Assembly (NCBI GenBank): GCA_032595675.1
Contig: JAVQMD010000001.1
Span: 1,768,640-1,832,639, forward strand
Reading direction: 5' to 3'
DNA from: Candidatus Electrothrix rattekaaiensis
GTDB taxonomy: Bacteria > Desulfobacterota > Desulfobulbia > Desulfobulbales > Desulfobulbaceae
DNA length: 64,000 bases
The notes below the pieces were generated by a model, which saw only the letters and a list, made by a program, of their open reading frames with translations, had not been told where the DNA came from and ran no database searches. The stretch's first letter is position 1, and each line of letters begins with the position of its first letter. The translations under genes were made by a program, and so were the position numbers. Below, piece after piece: positions 8,527 to 16,601 of the stretch.

Positions 8527-9337
8527 ACTGCTTGCTTGTTCGACCTCGGGCAAGCCGGAAACCAATCCAGTCGTGGCGGGAGCCAGGCTCGAACCCGGAG
8601 CGAAGGGCAGAACGGCAGTCCCTCGCGTCGTTGATCCAGGAGCCGCCCCGACACACACGGTAACGCCCATCAGACGGTCCAACAGGATCAACAACAGACC
8701 CTGCTGGATAATCACCAAACCAGTCCTGACACCACTCCCGGACATTGCCGTGCATCTGGTATAGTCCCCAATCGTTACAGGGCAGGGCCTTGACATCCAC
8801 CGTCTCTTCACGATATTCGCCTTTTTCACCTCCGGCATAGGGGTAATTGCCGTCATAATTCACCTGATCGGTGGTGACATTCTCTCCAAAAGAAAACGGG
8901 GTGGTCGTTCCAGCTCGGCAGGCATATTCCCATTGGGCTTCTGTCGGCAGGATCAACTCAAGGCCAGGAATTTCCTTATTCAGTCGCTCCATAAATTCTT
9001 GGGTATCCTCCCAGCTAATCTGCTCAACCGGTCGTTGATCTCCTTTAAAATGACTGGGATTCTCTTGCATCACCGCCTGCCAGAGGGCCTGGGGCACAGT
9101 GGTAGCCCCTAGCCAAAAACCTTCGGTCAAGGTGACTTGGTGCAATATTTCATCATCATACCGCTCCGGCTCATCCTCCGGCGAACCCATCATAAAAGTC
9201 CCCGGCTCAATCCAACGCAGGACATGGCGCAACTTCTGAAAATGAAAGGCCATCCACAGGCCGTGTTCGTCTTCACCCCATTCTGAGGCCCAGCGGTCTG
9301 GGAAGGATTCTGGCCAGCGTTTGGATTCGTTTATCAT
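8525..9337 (-). CDS. FGE/SUMF1-like protein 1 with DGR-type variable C-terminus
   Basis: This 270-residue protein consists almost wholly of a formylglycine-generating-enzyme-like domain (C-type-lectin-like fold). Family motifs are GTFMMGSPEDEP, LPTEAQWEYACRAGT, NDWGLYQMHGNVREWC and GYRVCRGGSW-like, ending GFRLARG. True FGE oxidises a sulfatase cysteine, but most bacterial homologues of this size are binding or sensor domains, and I infer binding here. The only cysteines late in the protein are in YRVCRGG and DCRSA; whether a copper-binding Cys pair is intact cannot be decided. It is paralogous to the C-terminal third of the 9787-12624 gene and to the 15761-16585 gene. Its last variable codons (8564-8635) look DGR-diversified. 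The product is probably cytoplasmic, with no signal peptide. Confidence 0.88.
   Translation of the reverse strand: MINESKRWPESFPDRWASEWGEDEHGLWMAFHFQKLRHVLRWIEPGTFMMGSPEDEPERYDDEILHQVTLTEGFWLGATTVPQALWQAVMQENPSHFKGDQRPVEQISWEDTQEFMERLNKEIPGLELILPTEAQWEYACRAGTTTPFSFGENVTTDQVNYDGNYPYAGGEKGEYREETVDVKALPCNDWGLYQMHGNVREWCQDWFGDYPAGSVVDPVGPSDGRYRVCRGGSWINDARDCRSALRSGFEPGSRHDWIGFRLARGRTSKQ
8564..8635 (-). other. DGR-like variable repeat, copy 1
   Basis: A 72-bp segment near the 3' end of FGE-like gene 1. Compared with copy 2 (9826-9897) there are 14 substitutions in 10 codons, all at first or second codon positions and all amino-acid changing, while the intervening codons are identical. Each differing site could derive from adenine in an AAC/AAT-rich template. 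Confidence 0.75.
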
Positions 9338-9374
9338 GAATTTCTGGTGTTATTTGTCACGATTATGGTGGGTT

Positions 9375-9610
9375 GTAGGGGTAGGTCCCTGTGCCTACCC
9401 TGTTGCGCCGACCCAGGGTGAGGATTTCGGGCAGACACGGGGATCTGCCCCTACCGTATCAGCCCTGAAGGGGCTGTATTTAGCCAGCCTGGGGTAACAC
9501 CCCAGGTAAACGGTAACCGCGCTGAACCAACCTGCCTGTACGGGGGCACGGCACGCCGTGTACCCTACGATGTCCTCCAATCCTCTCGTAGGGGCGACCG
9601 GCGGTCGCCC
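9375..9610. repeat. Cluster of small palindromic repeats
   Basis: The gap between two FGE-like genes is packed with imperfect inverted repeats: 9375-9400 (TAGGTCCCTGTGCCTA core), 9429-9454 (GGGCAGACACGGGGATCTGCCC), about 9459-9508 (paired GCCCTGAAGGGGC and CCTGGGGTAACACCCCAGG), 9543-9568 (GGGCACGGCACGCCGTG) and 9588-9610 (GGGCGACCGGCGGTCGCCC). The same types recur at 15.6, 17.5, 19.0-19.4, 23.9 and 48.7 kb. Confidence 0.8.
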
Positions 9611-9632
9611 TGGTACAATTTCCCCGCATATT

Positions 9633-9787
9633 CAGGGTAGACACGGGGGTCTACCCCTACACACGCCCTTCCCTGATTCCCTGCCGGTTCCATTCGCGGT
9701 GGCGCCTGCTCCGCGACGGCAACCACCGGAACGGAAGCCGCAGCGAATCCTGAACTTGCCTGTACGGGCACGGCACGCCGTGCGCCC
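9633..9787. repeat. Conserved 3' block after the long FGE-like gene
   Basis: A palindrome (GGGTAGACACGGGGGTCTACCC, about 9635-9656) is followed by the second copy of the about 95-bp block (about 9666-9750) and by GGGCACGGCACGCCGTGCGCCC (9766-9787), which touches the stop codon of the upstream gene. Confidence 0.8.
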
Positions 9788-12624
9788 TACTGCTTGCTTG
9801 TTCGACCTCGGGCAAGCCGGAAACCAAACCAGTTGATGCGGTAGCCAGGCTCGAACCAGGAGCGATAGGCAGAACGGCAGTACCTCGCGATGAGGAACCA
9901 GGAGCCGCCCCGACACACACGGTCACGCCCCTCAGACGGTCCAGCAGGATCAATCGCGATCTCGTCTGAATAATCACCGAACCAATCCCGGCACCATTCC
10001 CAAACATTACCATGCATCTGGTACAGGCCCCAATCATTACAAGGCAAATCTTTGACGTCAACGGTTTCCTCACGATACTCGCCCTTTTCACCGTCTGCAT
10101 AGGGAAAATTACCGTCATAATTGACGTGCTCCGGGGTGATATCGGCACCGAAGGAAAACGGGGTAGAGGTTCCGGCGCGGCAGGCATATTCCCATTGAGC
10201 CTCGGAGGGCAAGTCCAGCTCAAGACCGGGGTTCTCCTTATTGAGCTGCACCATAAATTTCTGCACATCCTCCCAGCTCACCCGTTCCACTGGTCGTTCA
10301 GCCCCTTTGAATCTACTTGGATTATTTCCGGTCACAGCCTTCCACAGGGCTTGGGGACAGGCAGTATCAGCCAGCCAATAGCTTTCGGTCAGAATCACCT
10401 CATGCTGCGGCCCTTCTTTTTCCCATCGCTTCGGTTCATTATCAGGTGAACCCATCATAAAACGCCCCGGCTGAACCCAACGAAACCGTTGGGTCACGCC
10501 TTTGAAAACCAAATCTGCGTACAGGCCGTATTGATCTTCGCCGATATGTTCTGCCCATGAAGGTTGACGAAAGCCCTGTTCTCGAATTTCATCAAACTCA
10601 TCCTCTCGCATCCAGCAGCCTTTTTTGATGGCAAAACTCCCCAACGAACCACCTTGCTTATCCCGCAAGGGATATTCCTGGGGCGGCAACCAGTAGAGAT
10701 CCGCAGTATCGCTCCCCGAGGACAAACAAAGCCCCAACCCCTTTTGATCACGACGAATACGCTTTGCCCATTTGGGCAAAGTGATCCCCTCAACGGTCAA
10801 GCGTTCTTGCGAACCCTGAATGTGGAGCAGCCCGGATTTTGGCACCGGGATCGAGTCGAGATGTTCTGTATTGCGAAGATGCAAGCCCCCTTGCCTGCCC
10901 TGCTCATCTTCATGCTGCCACTGGAACTGCATGCTGTCCAGATGCAAAACACCAAGCGGACTGCCCTGCGCTGGCCCGCTGTCCGGTTCAAGCTCCAAGG
11001 GTTCAAGCCGCTGCATCAGCCGATACCGTTTTTCTTGGCCAGCTCCCTGTAAGGCCCAGAGTACCTTGTTACAATCAAAGCCTTCAGGTAACTCAGGGTC
11101 CTGACCAACTTCCACCCTTTTACTGGCCATCCGGGCGACCACCGCGCTCAGGGGATCAGCAAGGGCAGATTGCCATATAGCGGGGTGCATATCCCCCTGC
11201 TTGCGCCGAACCCAGGATTCAAGTTGGTTCAGACGGGAAAAACCTTGTGGATCATCCTGGGTAGCAACCAGGTCCCAGAAAAACTGTTGGGCCTGTTCTG
11301 CCAGCGCAGATTTACCTTCCAGTTCTGCCAGGATCAACTCTTCAGCAGCCTGTTCAGCTTGGGGCAGATACTTATGCAAAGCCTGCAAGAGCTTGCTGAC
11401 AGCGACCTTTTTGTCTGAGGGCAAAGCCCGAAATCTTTCCCGTCGCCTGTGCATGGCTTCCGGGTTCCACAGGGCACCCAGCGGGGTTGGGTAGACATCC
11501 TGATGCAACCAGGCCGCAATTTCACAACCCACATCCATAGGCTCTGAAGACAGGAGACAGCGCACAGCACGAATCAGGGCCGGTTCCAGATGTGTTGCTG
11601 GGGCCAACAGATCAAGCAGCTGATCAACCTGGGCCTCGGCTTCTTCTCCGCTCCCTCCCTTTTTCCGCATCCTCTGCATGGGTTTGGCAGGGAAACGCCG
11701 TTCAATATCCCAGACATACATGCTGAACAGGCGGGCTGTCCGCCGCGACCAATAGCGCTCAGGACAGGGAACCAAGGCAACCGGCTCCAGACCGGCTGAC
11801 CGCAACAGCCTGCCAAAGCTCATCCAGGCCTTTTTTTGTCCTCCGGGCAGGAGCCCGAGATCTCCCAGCACCAAGATCGGTGTTCCGGCAACAGGGCGAC
11901 GATAGTGCTGCAAGGGGAAACGTTTTCCTGGCTCGTACTGGCGACAAGGACCGTTGGGCCCCTGTTCAAAAACAAGGATTTCCATCCCGGCAGTACCGCG
12001 AAAGGAAGACAGCCTGTCTGCCAGGGCAATAAAATCCTGCCAAAAGGGCAACAGGCGAAGATCACGATCAAGAATCAGCTGGCAGCTTGTACTCCAGGAA
12101 CGACGGGGAATTTTAGGGAGAACTCGGAGGACTTCCCCCTGAGAAATACACTTTATCAAACGCCGGAGATCCAACGTGCGACCATACTGCGCCTGACCAA
12201 GGACAAGACGTAAAAAGGGCCAAAGCCGTTTCCAAGGGGCAAGGTCCGCAGGGATTGGTGGACTTCCCAGGGTAATCCCGGTTTGTTCCCGTTCAGCAAG
12301 CGAACGCCCGGTATCCGCATCCAGGGGGCGTTCCAGATGCCGATCTTTCGGGGCAATGGCCTCCCGTTCCCTGACCAGAAAAAAACGAGCCTTGGGTTTC
12401 TTGGTAGACCCTATCGACGGAGGCGTTGGTTCTGTTGCTCCGGCTTGCCCGTCTGTCTCAGGAAAAGGCCGCTGTTTTTTAGCTGGCAGCTCTCTCTGCG
12501 CCGGTTCAAAACCGACAAGATCAGCCAGTTCAGCATGGCGAGCTGAAGCATGCTGGGCCAGCAAATAGAGCAGGTCAGCCCGAGATCGTGCCGAACGACG
12601 AAAGGGGCGATCAGGAGGAATCAT
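9787..12624 (-). CDS. vWA-like/FGE-like fusion protein of the MoxR cluster
   Basis: This 945-residue protein starts 12 bp after the MoxR gene, clearly in one operon. Residues 1-120 are a Pro/Arg-rich low-complexity leader. Residues about 175-330 resemble a von Willebrand A fold (QLILDRDLRLLPFWQD, GTPILVLGDLGLLPGG, GLEPVALVPCP), but the metal-site motif DxSxS is replaced by DRDLR, so the MIDAS is probably inactive. A helical middle follows. Residues about 690-945 are an FGE/SUMF1-like domain (GRFMMGSPDNEP, LPSEAQWEYACRAGT, MHGNVWEWC) ending in a DGR-type variable region. MoxR ATPases commonly remodel partners through vWA proteins; here the vWA partner also carries the presumed recognition domain. 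Confidence 0.85.
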   Translation of the reverse strand: MIPPDRPFRRSARSRADLLYLLAQHASARHAELADLVGFEPAQRELPAKKQRPFPETDGQAGATEPTPPSIGSTKKPKARFFLVREREAIAPKDRHLERPLDADTGRSLAEREQTGITLGSPPIPADLAPWKRLWPFLRLVLGQAQYGRTLDLRRLIKCISQGEVLRVLPKIPRRSWSTSCQLILDRDLRLLPFWQDFIALADRLSSFRGTAGMEILVFEQGPNGPCRQYEPGKRFPLQHYRRPVAGTPILVLGDLGLLPGGQKKAWMSFGRLLRSAGLEPVALVPCPERYWSRRTARLFSMYVWDIERRFPAKPMQRMRKKGGSGEEAEAQVDQLLDLLAPATHLEPALIRAVRCLLSSEPMDVGCEIAAWLHQDVYPTPLGALWNPEAMHRRRERFRALPSDKKVAVSKLLQALHKYLPQAEQAAEELILAELEGKSALAEQAQQFFWDLVATQDDPQGFSRLNQLESWVRRKQGDMHPAIWQSALADPLSAVVARMASKRVEVGQDPELPEGFDCNKVLWALQGAGQEKRYRLMQRLEPLELEPDSGPAQGSPLGVLHLDSMQFQWQHEDEQGRQGGLHLRNTEHLDSIPVPKSGLLHIQGSQERLTVEGITLPKWAKRIRRDQKGLGLCLSSGSDTADLYWLPPQEYPLRDKQGGSLGSFAIKKGCWMREDEFDEIREQGFRQPSWAEHIGEDQYGLYADLVFKGVTQRFRWVQPGRFMMGSPDNEPKRWEKEGPQHEVILTESYWLADTACPQALWKAVTGNNPSRFKGAERPVERVSWEDVQKFMVQLNKENPGLELDLPSEAQWEYACRAGTSTPFSFGADITPEHVNYDGNFPYADGEKGEYREETVDVKDLPCNDWGLYQMHGNVWEWCRDWFGDYSDEIAIDPAGPSEGRDRVCRGGSWFLIARYCRSAYRSWFEPGYRINWFGFRLARGRTSKQ
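9826..9897 (-). other. DGR-like variable repeat, copy 2
   Basis: The 72-bp segment at the 3' end of the vWA/FGE gene. Codons at ten slots (TTC, CTC, ATC, TAC, TAT, TGG, TAC, ATC, AAC, TTT) differ from copy 1 (ATC, AAC, GAC, GAC, CTT, GGG, TCC, CAC, GAC, ATT), always keeping the third base. Flanking codons are identical through the stop. Confidence 0.75.
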
Positions 12625-12636
12625 GGGTTAGGCCCC

Positions 12637-13614
12637 TTAATCTTCATCCAGATCAACGTATTTTTTCAAGGCATATTCAGCCACTGTTGCAAGCAGATTT
12701 TTTTGCTCCTTAAAATCACCAAGGGCAAGACGGGACAGGGCACGCAGCATATCAAGGTATTCGGCCTGCCCCGGCGGCGTACCGCCCTGACGACGGGCCT
12801 CAGCCCGATCTGCCCAGAGCAATTTTGCGGTTTCCCGCATCACCTCTTCGGAACAGCCGGTGCCGAAATGATGCTCTCCCCGTTTCATCAAAAAGCGGCA
12901 AAACTCTTTTTCCTCTTTGGGCAGGCGCAGATGCAGGACCAGACAGCGTCGGACAAAGGCCGGAGGCAGCTCCCGCTCCTCGTTGGTGGTGATAATCACC
13001 AAGGGAACGGTTGTGTTACTCATCCCCACTGGCTCTTGCAGATACGGCACCGGAAAACTGCCGTTCCCCAAGGTCTCCAGCAGGCCGTTGGGCAGGTCCG
13101 CATCAGCCTTGTCGATCTCATCTATGAGCAGAACAGTCCCCTTTTCTTTTGTCCACCCTTGGGGTGGTTCAGGACGAGAGTAATGATGGGGGCATTGCTT
13201 GTATCGCGTATCTGCCTTTTCCCAATCAAAGACCCACCAGAGCGGACCAGGGCTGAGATAATTAATCGGGGCCAGTTTTTTCCGTACCTCTTCTTCCTGA
13301 CGGCAGATATGGCCCAAGGCCTGGGCCTCACCTAACCGTCCCACCGCATCAAAATGATATTGCAGCTCTTGGCTCTCGCTGCGGGAATGGACGACCTCAG
13401 ACACGAAAAGCCGTTCCAGATGCTCGGCAGCAGCTCGGGCCAGCTGGCTCTTGCCGGTTCCGGGTTCGCCCCGGATCAACAGCGGTCGTTCAGCGCATAG
13501 AGCGGCCCGAATCGCATTGACGCTGTAGCTGTCAAAGACATGCACGGTTGCTGGCCAGGAACCTCTTTTAGGGAGAGTTATTTTTTCTTCAAGGGGGAAT
13601 GCTTTGATCTTCAT
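12637..13614 (-). CDS. MoxR-family AAA+ ATPase
   Basis: This 325-residue AAA+ ATPase has Walker A GEPGTGKS (49-56), Walker B VLLIDE (161-166), sensor 1 near VIITTNEERELP and an arginine-finger region PPAFVRRCLVLHL. It belongs to the MoxR-like group, whose members act as chaperones or remodellers together with vWA-domain partners. Its start overlaps the end of the nucleoside-phosphorylase-like gene by 4 bp (ATGA), and the vWA/FGE gene begins 12 bp after its stop, so these three genes are translated as a unit. It is the likely NTP-dependent switch of the cluster. Its specific client is unknown. Confidence 0.9.
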   Translation of the reverse strand: MKIKAFPLEEKITLPKRGSWPATVHVFDSYSVNAIRAALCAERPLLIRGEPGTGKSQLARAAAEHLERLFVSEVVHSRSESQELQYHFDAVGRLGEAQALGHICRQEEEVRKKLAPINYLSPGPLWWVFDWEKADTRYKQCPHHYSRPEPPQGWTKEKGTVLLIDEIDKADADLPNGLLETLGNGSFPVPYLQEPVGMSNTTVPLVIITTNEERELPPAFVRRCLVLHLRLPKEEKEFCRFLMKRGEHHFGTGCSEEVMRETAKLLWADRAEARRQGGTPPGQAEYLDMLRALSRLALGDFKEQKNLLATVAEYALKKYVDLDED

Positions 13615-15479
13615 GTGTATTGCCTCAATCTTATAAGAAAATTGCGAATATATTCACTCAACTCCTCTCCGGCCCAAGTCACCCCGGTGCCCCTGCCTTT
13701 AACACCGAATGCGATCATTTTCAGACAGGGCACACGATAACGCAACAGCTCTATAACATCAGGATCATTGAGGGGATTATGCTGTTCATTGCCAGAGGAC
13801 ATACAGTAGAAGTCCTTTTCCCATAAACTCGACTCTCTCAGCGCGGTATTAAGCCGTTGATCCAGGCGGAGGCGATCCTTTCGTTGCTCTTCCGGGTTAT
13901 CACCCTTGACCTCTGGACGATCTGAACCGTAAATAATTTTCCAGACAGCCCGTATCATCCCCTCCACCTGATCCTCTTTTCGATACCCGAACTCAGCAAG
14001 ACGATTCAGGTCAATAGCACCCAGCCCATAGACCTGATCAGATTGAATTTCCGTTTGATACCCCGCAGAACGCTTGCCGGTAAAGGCAATAACGACCTCC
14101 ACCGGAGCATACTCATGCAAACCAATTTCCAGGCGGAATCCTTGATCCGGGGCAGGTTGACCGATCTGATCAATGAGAAATCGTTCATCAACAGCCCGAA
14201 GCAGCAGCCAACCTATGATCATTTTGACACGCTCCACTGCATTGGGAAGCTTGGCAGGCTCATGCAACTGAAGTTTATCCAAAAAAGAAAAAACCGGGTC
14301 TTTTAACTTGTCCAGGGGCCAACGAGGAATCGGATGACGGCAGAGTATTTTTGTCGCCTCCAGAGCAGTCTCTCCCTTGACCTGATCATGCAGTTTTTCC
14401 CACATCAACTGGAACAACTCTGGAAGAAACTCCAGTTCTTTGCAGACATGGTCTTCAATCATCTGCTGAACAGGAGTCAGGTCCTCATCAGCCATTATCC
14501 GATCAGAGGTGGAAGGTGCAATGATACTGCTGTTGCTCTGCACAACGTTGTCGGCGTCTCCGCTCTCCTGCTCTGTTGGCGGAGAATCGTCAAGCGCAGA
14601 CAATTTCCTACCCGGCGTTTTCGTGTCCAGGTATTGGGCTAGCAGCTCAAAGGCAAAGGCGGCAGCGTGGGCTGAGGCGATTTCCTGGGAACCTCCGGCA
14701 TCGGATGCACCCTTTTTATCTAACAGGTCGGAAATGCCGCGAATGACAATGGCTGGTTTCCCCTGGTGCTCCCGTATAGCCCGCAGAAAACCAATACCTT
14801 CCATTTCAACAGCAGCAGTATCGTTATAGGAACGTTTAATCAATAAATAATATTGGCTCTTAGTGGTAGCATGCAACTTACCACCAGTGGCAATCGGAGC
14901 CACTTTTGCCTGTATGCTTTTCTGCTTTTCATCTGCCGAAACACGCTGAAGCCAATCCGTTTTTCTGGCAATAATTCTGGATAGACTGATGAGCTCTTTG
15001 CTGGAATGTTCGAGCTGAGGCCGTGCATTCAGTTGTACCTGCTCCTGGGAACTTGATTCACCGGGCCTGCTGAATGTACGTATTATTTTGGCCCAAATGC
15101 CATCAGATCGTTTTTCAGTGGATGATTTCGGACGCTCTTCTATTTTTACTTGCTCATATCCATAGACCTTGTCGCCAATAACAACATCCCCTACCTGCAT
15201 ATCTTTTACGCCGCCTGCAACACCGACAAAAAAAAGGCAGTCCGGTTTGAGTTCCCTGACCACGTTATGGGTTTCTAGCAAGGCCTCATCCGATCCCATA
15301 CCGATCTCAGCAACTGCCACACGACAAATCACTGTATCATCAACGACGAACTCGCCATGTTCACAGCAGGCCCCGCTATCTAATGGTTGCACACCCTGAA
15401 CATTGATCATTGAACAAACCGCCTTTGCTTCCACAGGCAAGGCAGTGAGAATGACGGCTAAGGGTCTTTTTTTTGACAT
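13611..15479 (-). CDS. Nucleoside phosphorylase-like (PNP/MTAN fold) protein with C-terminal extension
   Basis: This is a 622-residue protein; I start it at 15479 (MSKKRPLAV) because GGAG lies just upstream and the longer frame runs back through repeat DNA. Residues 1-310 match the PNP_UDP/MTA-SAH nucleosidase superfamily: ILTALPVEAKAV, FFVGVAGGVKDMQVGDVV, AVEMEGIGFL and VIRGISDLLD with the catalytic-type Asp. Similar domains open many conflict or NLR-like proteins, where they may cleave a nucleotide or sense one. Residues about 345-622 are a second domain that I do not recognise. It is the first gene of the tightly coupled set with the MoxR ATPase and vWA/FGE gene and could be the effector or the sensor. 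Confidence 0.8.
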   Translation of the reverse strand: MSKKRPLAVILTALPVEAKAVCSMINVQGVQPLDSGACCEHGEFVVDDTVICRVAVAEIGMGSDEALLETHNVVRELKPDCLFFVGVAGGVKDMQVGDVVIGDKVYGYEQVKIEERPKSSTEKRSDGIWAKIIRTFSRPGESSSQEQVQLNARPQLEHSSKELISLSRIIARKTDWLQRVSADEKQKSIQAKVAPIATGGKLHATTKSQYYLLIKRSYNDTAAVEMEGIGFLRAIREHQGKPAIVIRGISDLLDKKGASDAGGSQEIASAHAAAFAFELLAQYLDTKTPGRKLSALDDSPPTEQESGDADNVVQSNSSIIAPSTSDRIMADEDLTPVQQMIEDHVCKELEFLPELFQLMWEKLHDQVKGETALEATKILCRHPIPRWPLDKLKDPVFSFLDKLQLHEPAKLPNAVERVKMIIGWLLLRAVDERFLIDQIGQPAPDQGFRLEIGLHEYAPVEVVIAFTGKRSAGYQTEIQSDQVYGLGAIDLNRLAEFGYRKEDQVEGMIRAVWKIIYGSDRPEVKGDNPEEQRKDRLRLDQRLNTALRESSLWEKDFYCMSSGNEQHNPLNDPDVIELLRYRVPCLKMIAFGVKGRGTGVTWAGEELSEYIRNFLIRLRQYT

Positions 15480-15596
15480 CCCAGACTCCAACTCTGAAAA
15501 TATTTTTATTTCCCAGAGAGCTACCCTGGGCAGAATACATTGAACCCCTTCAGGGTTCCCTGCCCTGAACACCCCAGGCACTCGGTGGCAAACGGG

Positions 15597-15757
15597 CACG
15601 GCACGCCGTGTACCCTACGATATTCCAGTTTTCATTCCAGGGCGACCGCCGGTCGCCCCTACGCACGCCCTCCTCTGATTCCCTGCCGGTTCCATTCTCG
15701 GGGCTGCCTGCTCCGCGACGGCAACCACCGGAACGGAAGCCGCAGCGAATCCTGCCT
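15597..15757. repeat. Palindromes and conserved 3' block after FGE-like gene 3
   Basis: GGGCACGGCACGCCGTG begins about 15595, then GGGCGACCGCCGGTCGCCC about 15641-15659, then the third copy of the about 95-bp block (about 15670-15757). Here the GGGCACGG palindrome is on the far side of the block rather than between block and gene as in the other two copies. Confidence 0.75.
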
Positions 15758-15760
15758 GCT

Positions 15761-16585
15761 TTATCTTGACGTGCTTGTTCGACCTCGGGAAAGACGAAAA
15801 CCAAGCGTGATGCTGCGGGCATCCGGCGTGAGCCTGCTGCGGATGGCAGAACGGCAGAGCCTGCCGAGGCTGAACCAGGAGCCGCCGCGATACACACGGA
15901 GACGCCCGGTAGCAGCCCCCAAAGGATCAGTCACCGATTCCTTGGGGTAGTCTCCGTACCGATCCCGGCACCATTCCCAAACATTGCCATGCATCTGGTA
16001 CAACCCCCAATCATTACAGGGCAGAGCCTTGACCTCTACGGTCTTTTTACGATACTCTCCCTTCTCACCATCTGCGTAAGGATGATTACCATCGTAATTG
16101 ACTTGGTCTGTACTGATATTGTCACCAAAAAAAAATGGGGTAGTGGTTCCGGACCGGCAGGCATATTCCCATTGGGCCTCGGTGGGCAGGTCCAGCTCAA
16201 GACCGGGAATTTCCTTATTGAGCTGGGCCATAAACTTTTGCGCATTCTCCCAACTCACCTGCTCCACCGGTCGTTGATCTCCTTGAAACTTGCTGGGATT
16301 ATCTCCGACCACAGCCTGCCACAGGGCCTGAGTCACCGTGGTGGCACCGAGCCAGAAGCCCTCACTCAGGGTTACCTGATGCAGCGTTTCATCTGTTCCC
16401 AAAGACTCGCGCTCCGCCTCATCCTTTGGCGATCCCATCATAAAAGTCCCCGGCTCAATCCAGCGCATAACATGGCGCACCTTTTTATAATGAAAGGCCA
16501 TCCACAACCCATACTCATCCTCACCCCATTCCGAGGCCCAACGGTCAGGAAAAGATTCCGGCCAACGTTTGGATTCATCGATCAT
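15761..16585 (-). CDS. FGE/SUMF1-like protein 3 with variable C-terminus
   Basis: This 274-residue protein has the start set at 16585 (MIDESKRWPES) because AGGAAAGGGAAT precedes it and the aligned paralogue starts at the same residue; a longer frame begins at 16648. It carries the same FGE-like motifs as its paralogues (GTFMMGSPKDEA, LPTEAQWEYACRSGT, MHGNVWEWC, GFRLSRG). The variable C-terminal codons (15803-15874) fall at the same slots as in the other copies, but invariant codons also differ, so it is an older duplicate or uses a different template. It starts 16 bp after the membrane-protein gene and so shares its transcript. Confidence 0.87.
   Translation of the reverse strand: MIDESKRWPESFPDRWASEWGEDEYGLWMAFHYKKVRHVMRWIEPGTFMMGSPKDEAERESLGTDETLHQVTLSEGFWLGATTVTQALWQAVVGDNPSKFQGDQRPVEQVSWENAQKFMAQLNKEIPGLELDLPTEAQWEYACRSGTTTPFFFGDNISTDQVNYDGNHPYADGEKGEYRKKTVEVKALPCNDWGLYQMHGNVWEWCRDRYGDYPKESVTDPLGAATGRLRVYRGGSWFSLGRLCRSAIRSRLTPDARSITLGFRLSRGRTSTSR
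15803..15874 (-). other. DGR-like variable repeat, copy 3
   Basis: The 72-bp counterpart of copies 1 and 2. The variable slots read TTC, AGC, CTC, CTC, ATC, AGG, GCC, AGC, ATC, CTT: nearly all NNC or NNT, as expected from AAC/AAT template codons. Several fixed codons differ from copies 1 and 2. Confidence 0.6.
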
Positions 16586-16601
16586 ATTCCCTTTCCTGCG
16601 A

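Noticed and set aside
9395-9580. Small frames within the repeat cluster (such as 9395-9580 and 9558-9836)
   Set aside because: They translate palindromic repeat DNA and have no independent support.
8374-9800. CRISPR-like appearance of repeated short blocks
   Set aside because: Repeats are palindromes of several families with irregular spacing and no constant-length unique spacers; no cas genes.
12550-13335. 261-codon plus frame
   Set aside because: Antisense of the MoxR ATPase, which has intact Walker motifs on the other strand.
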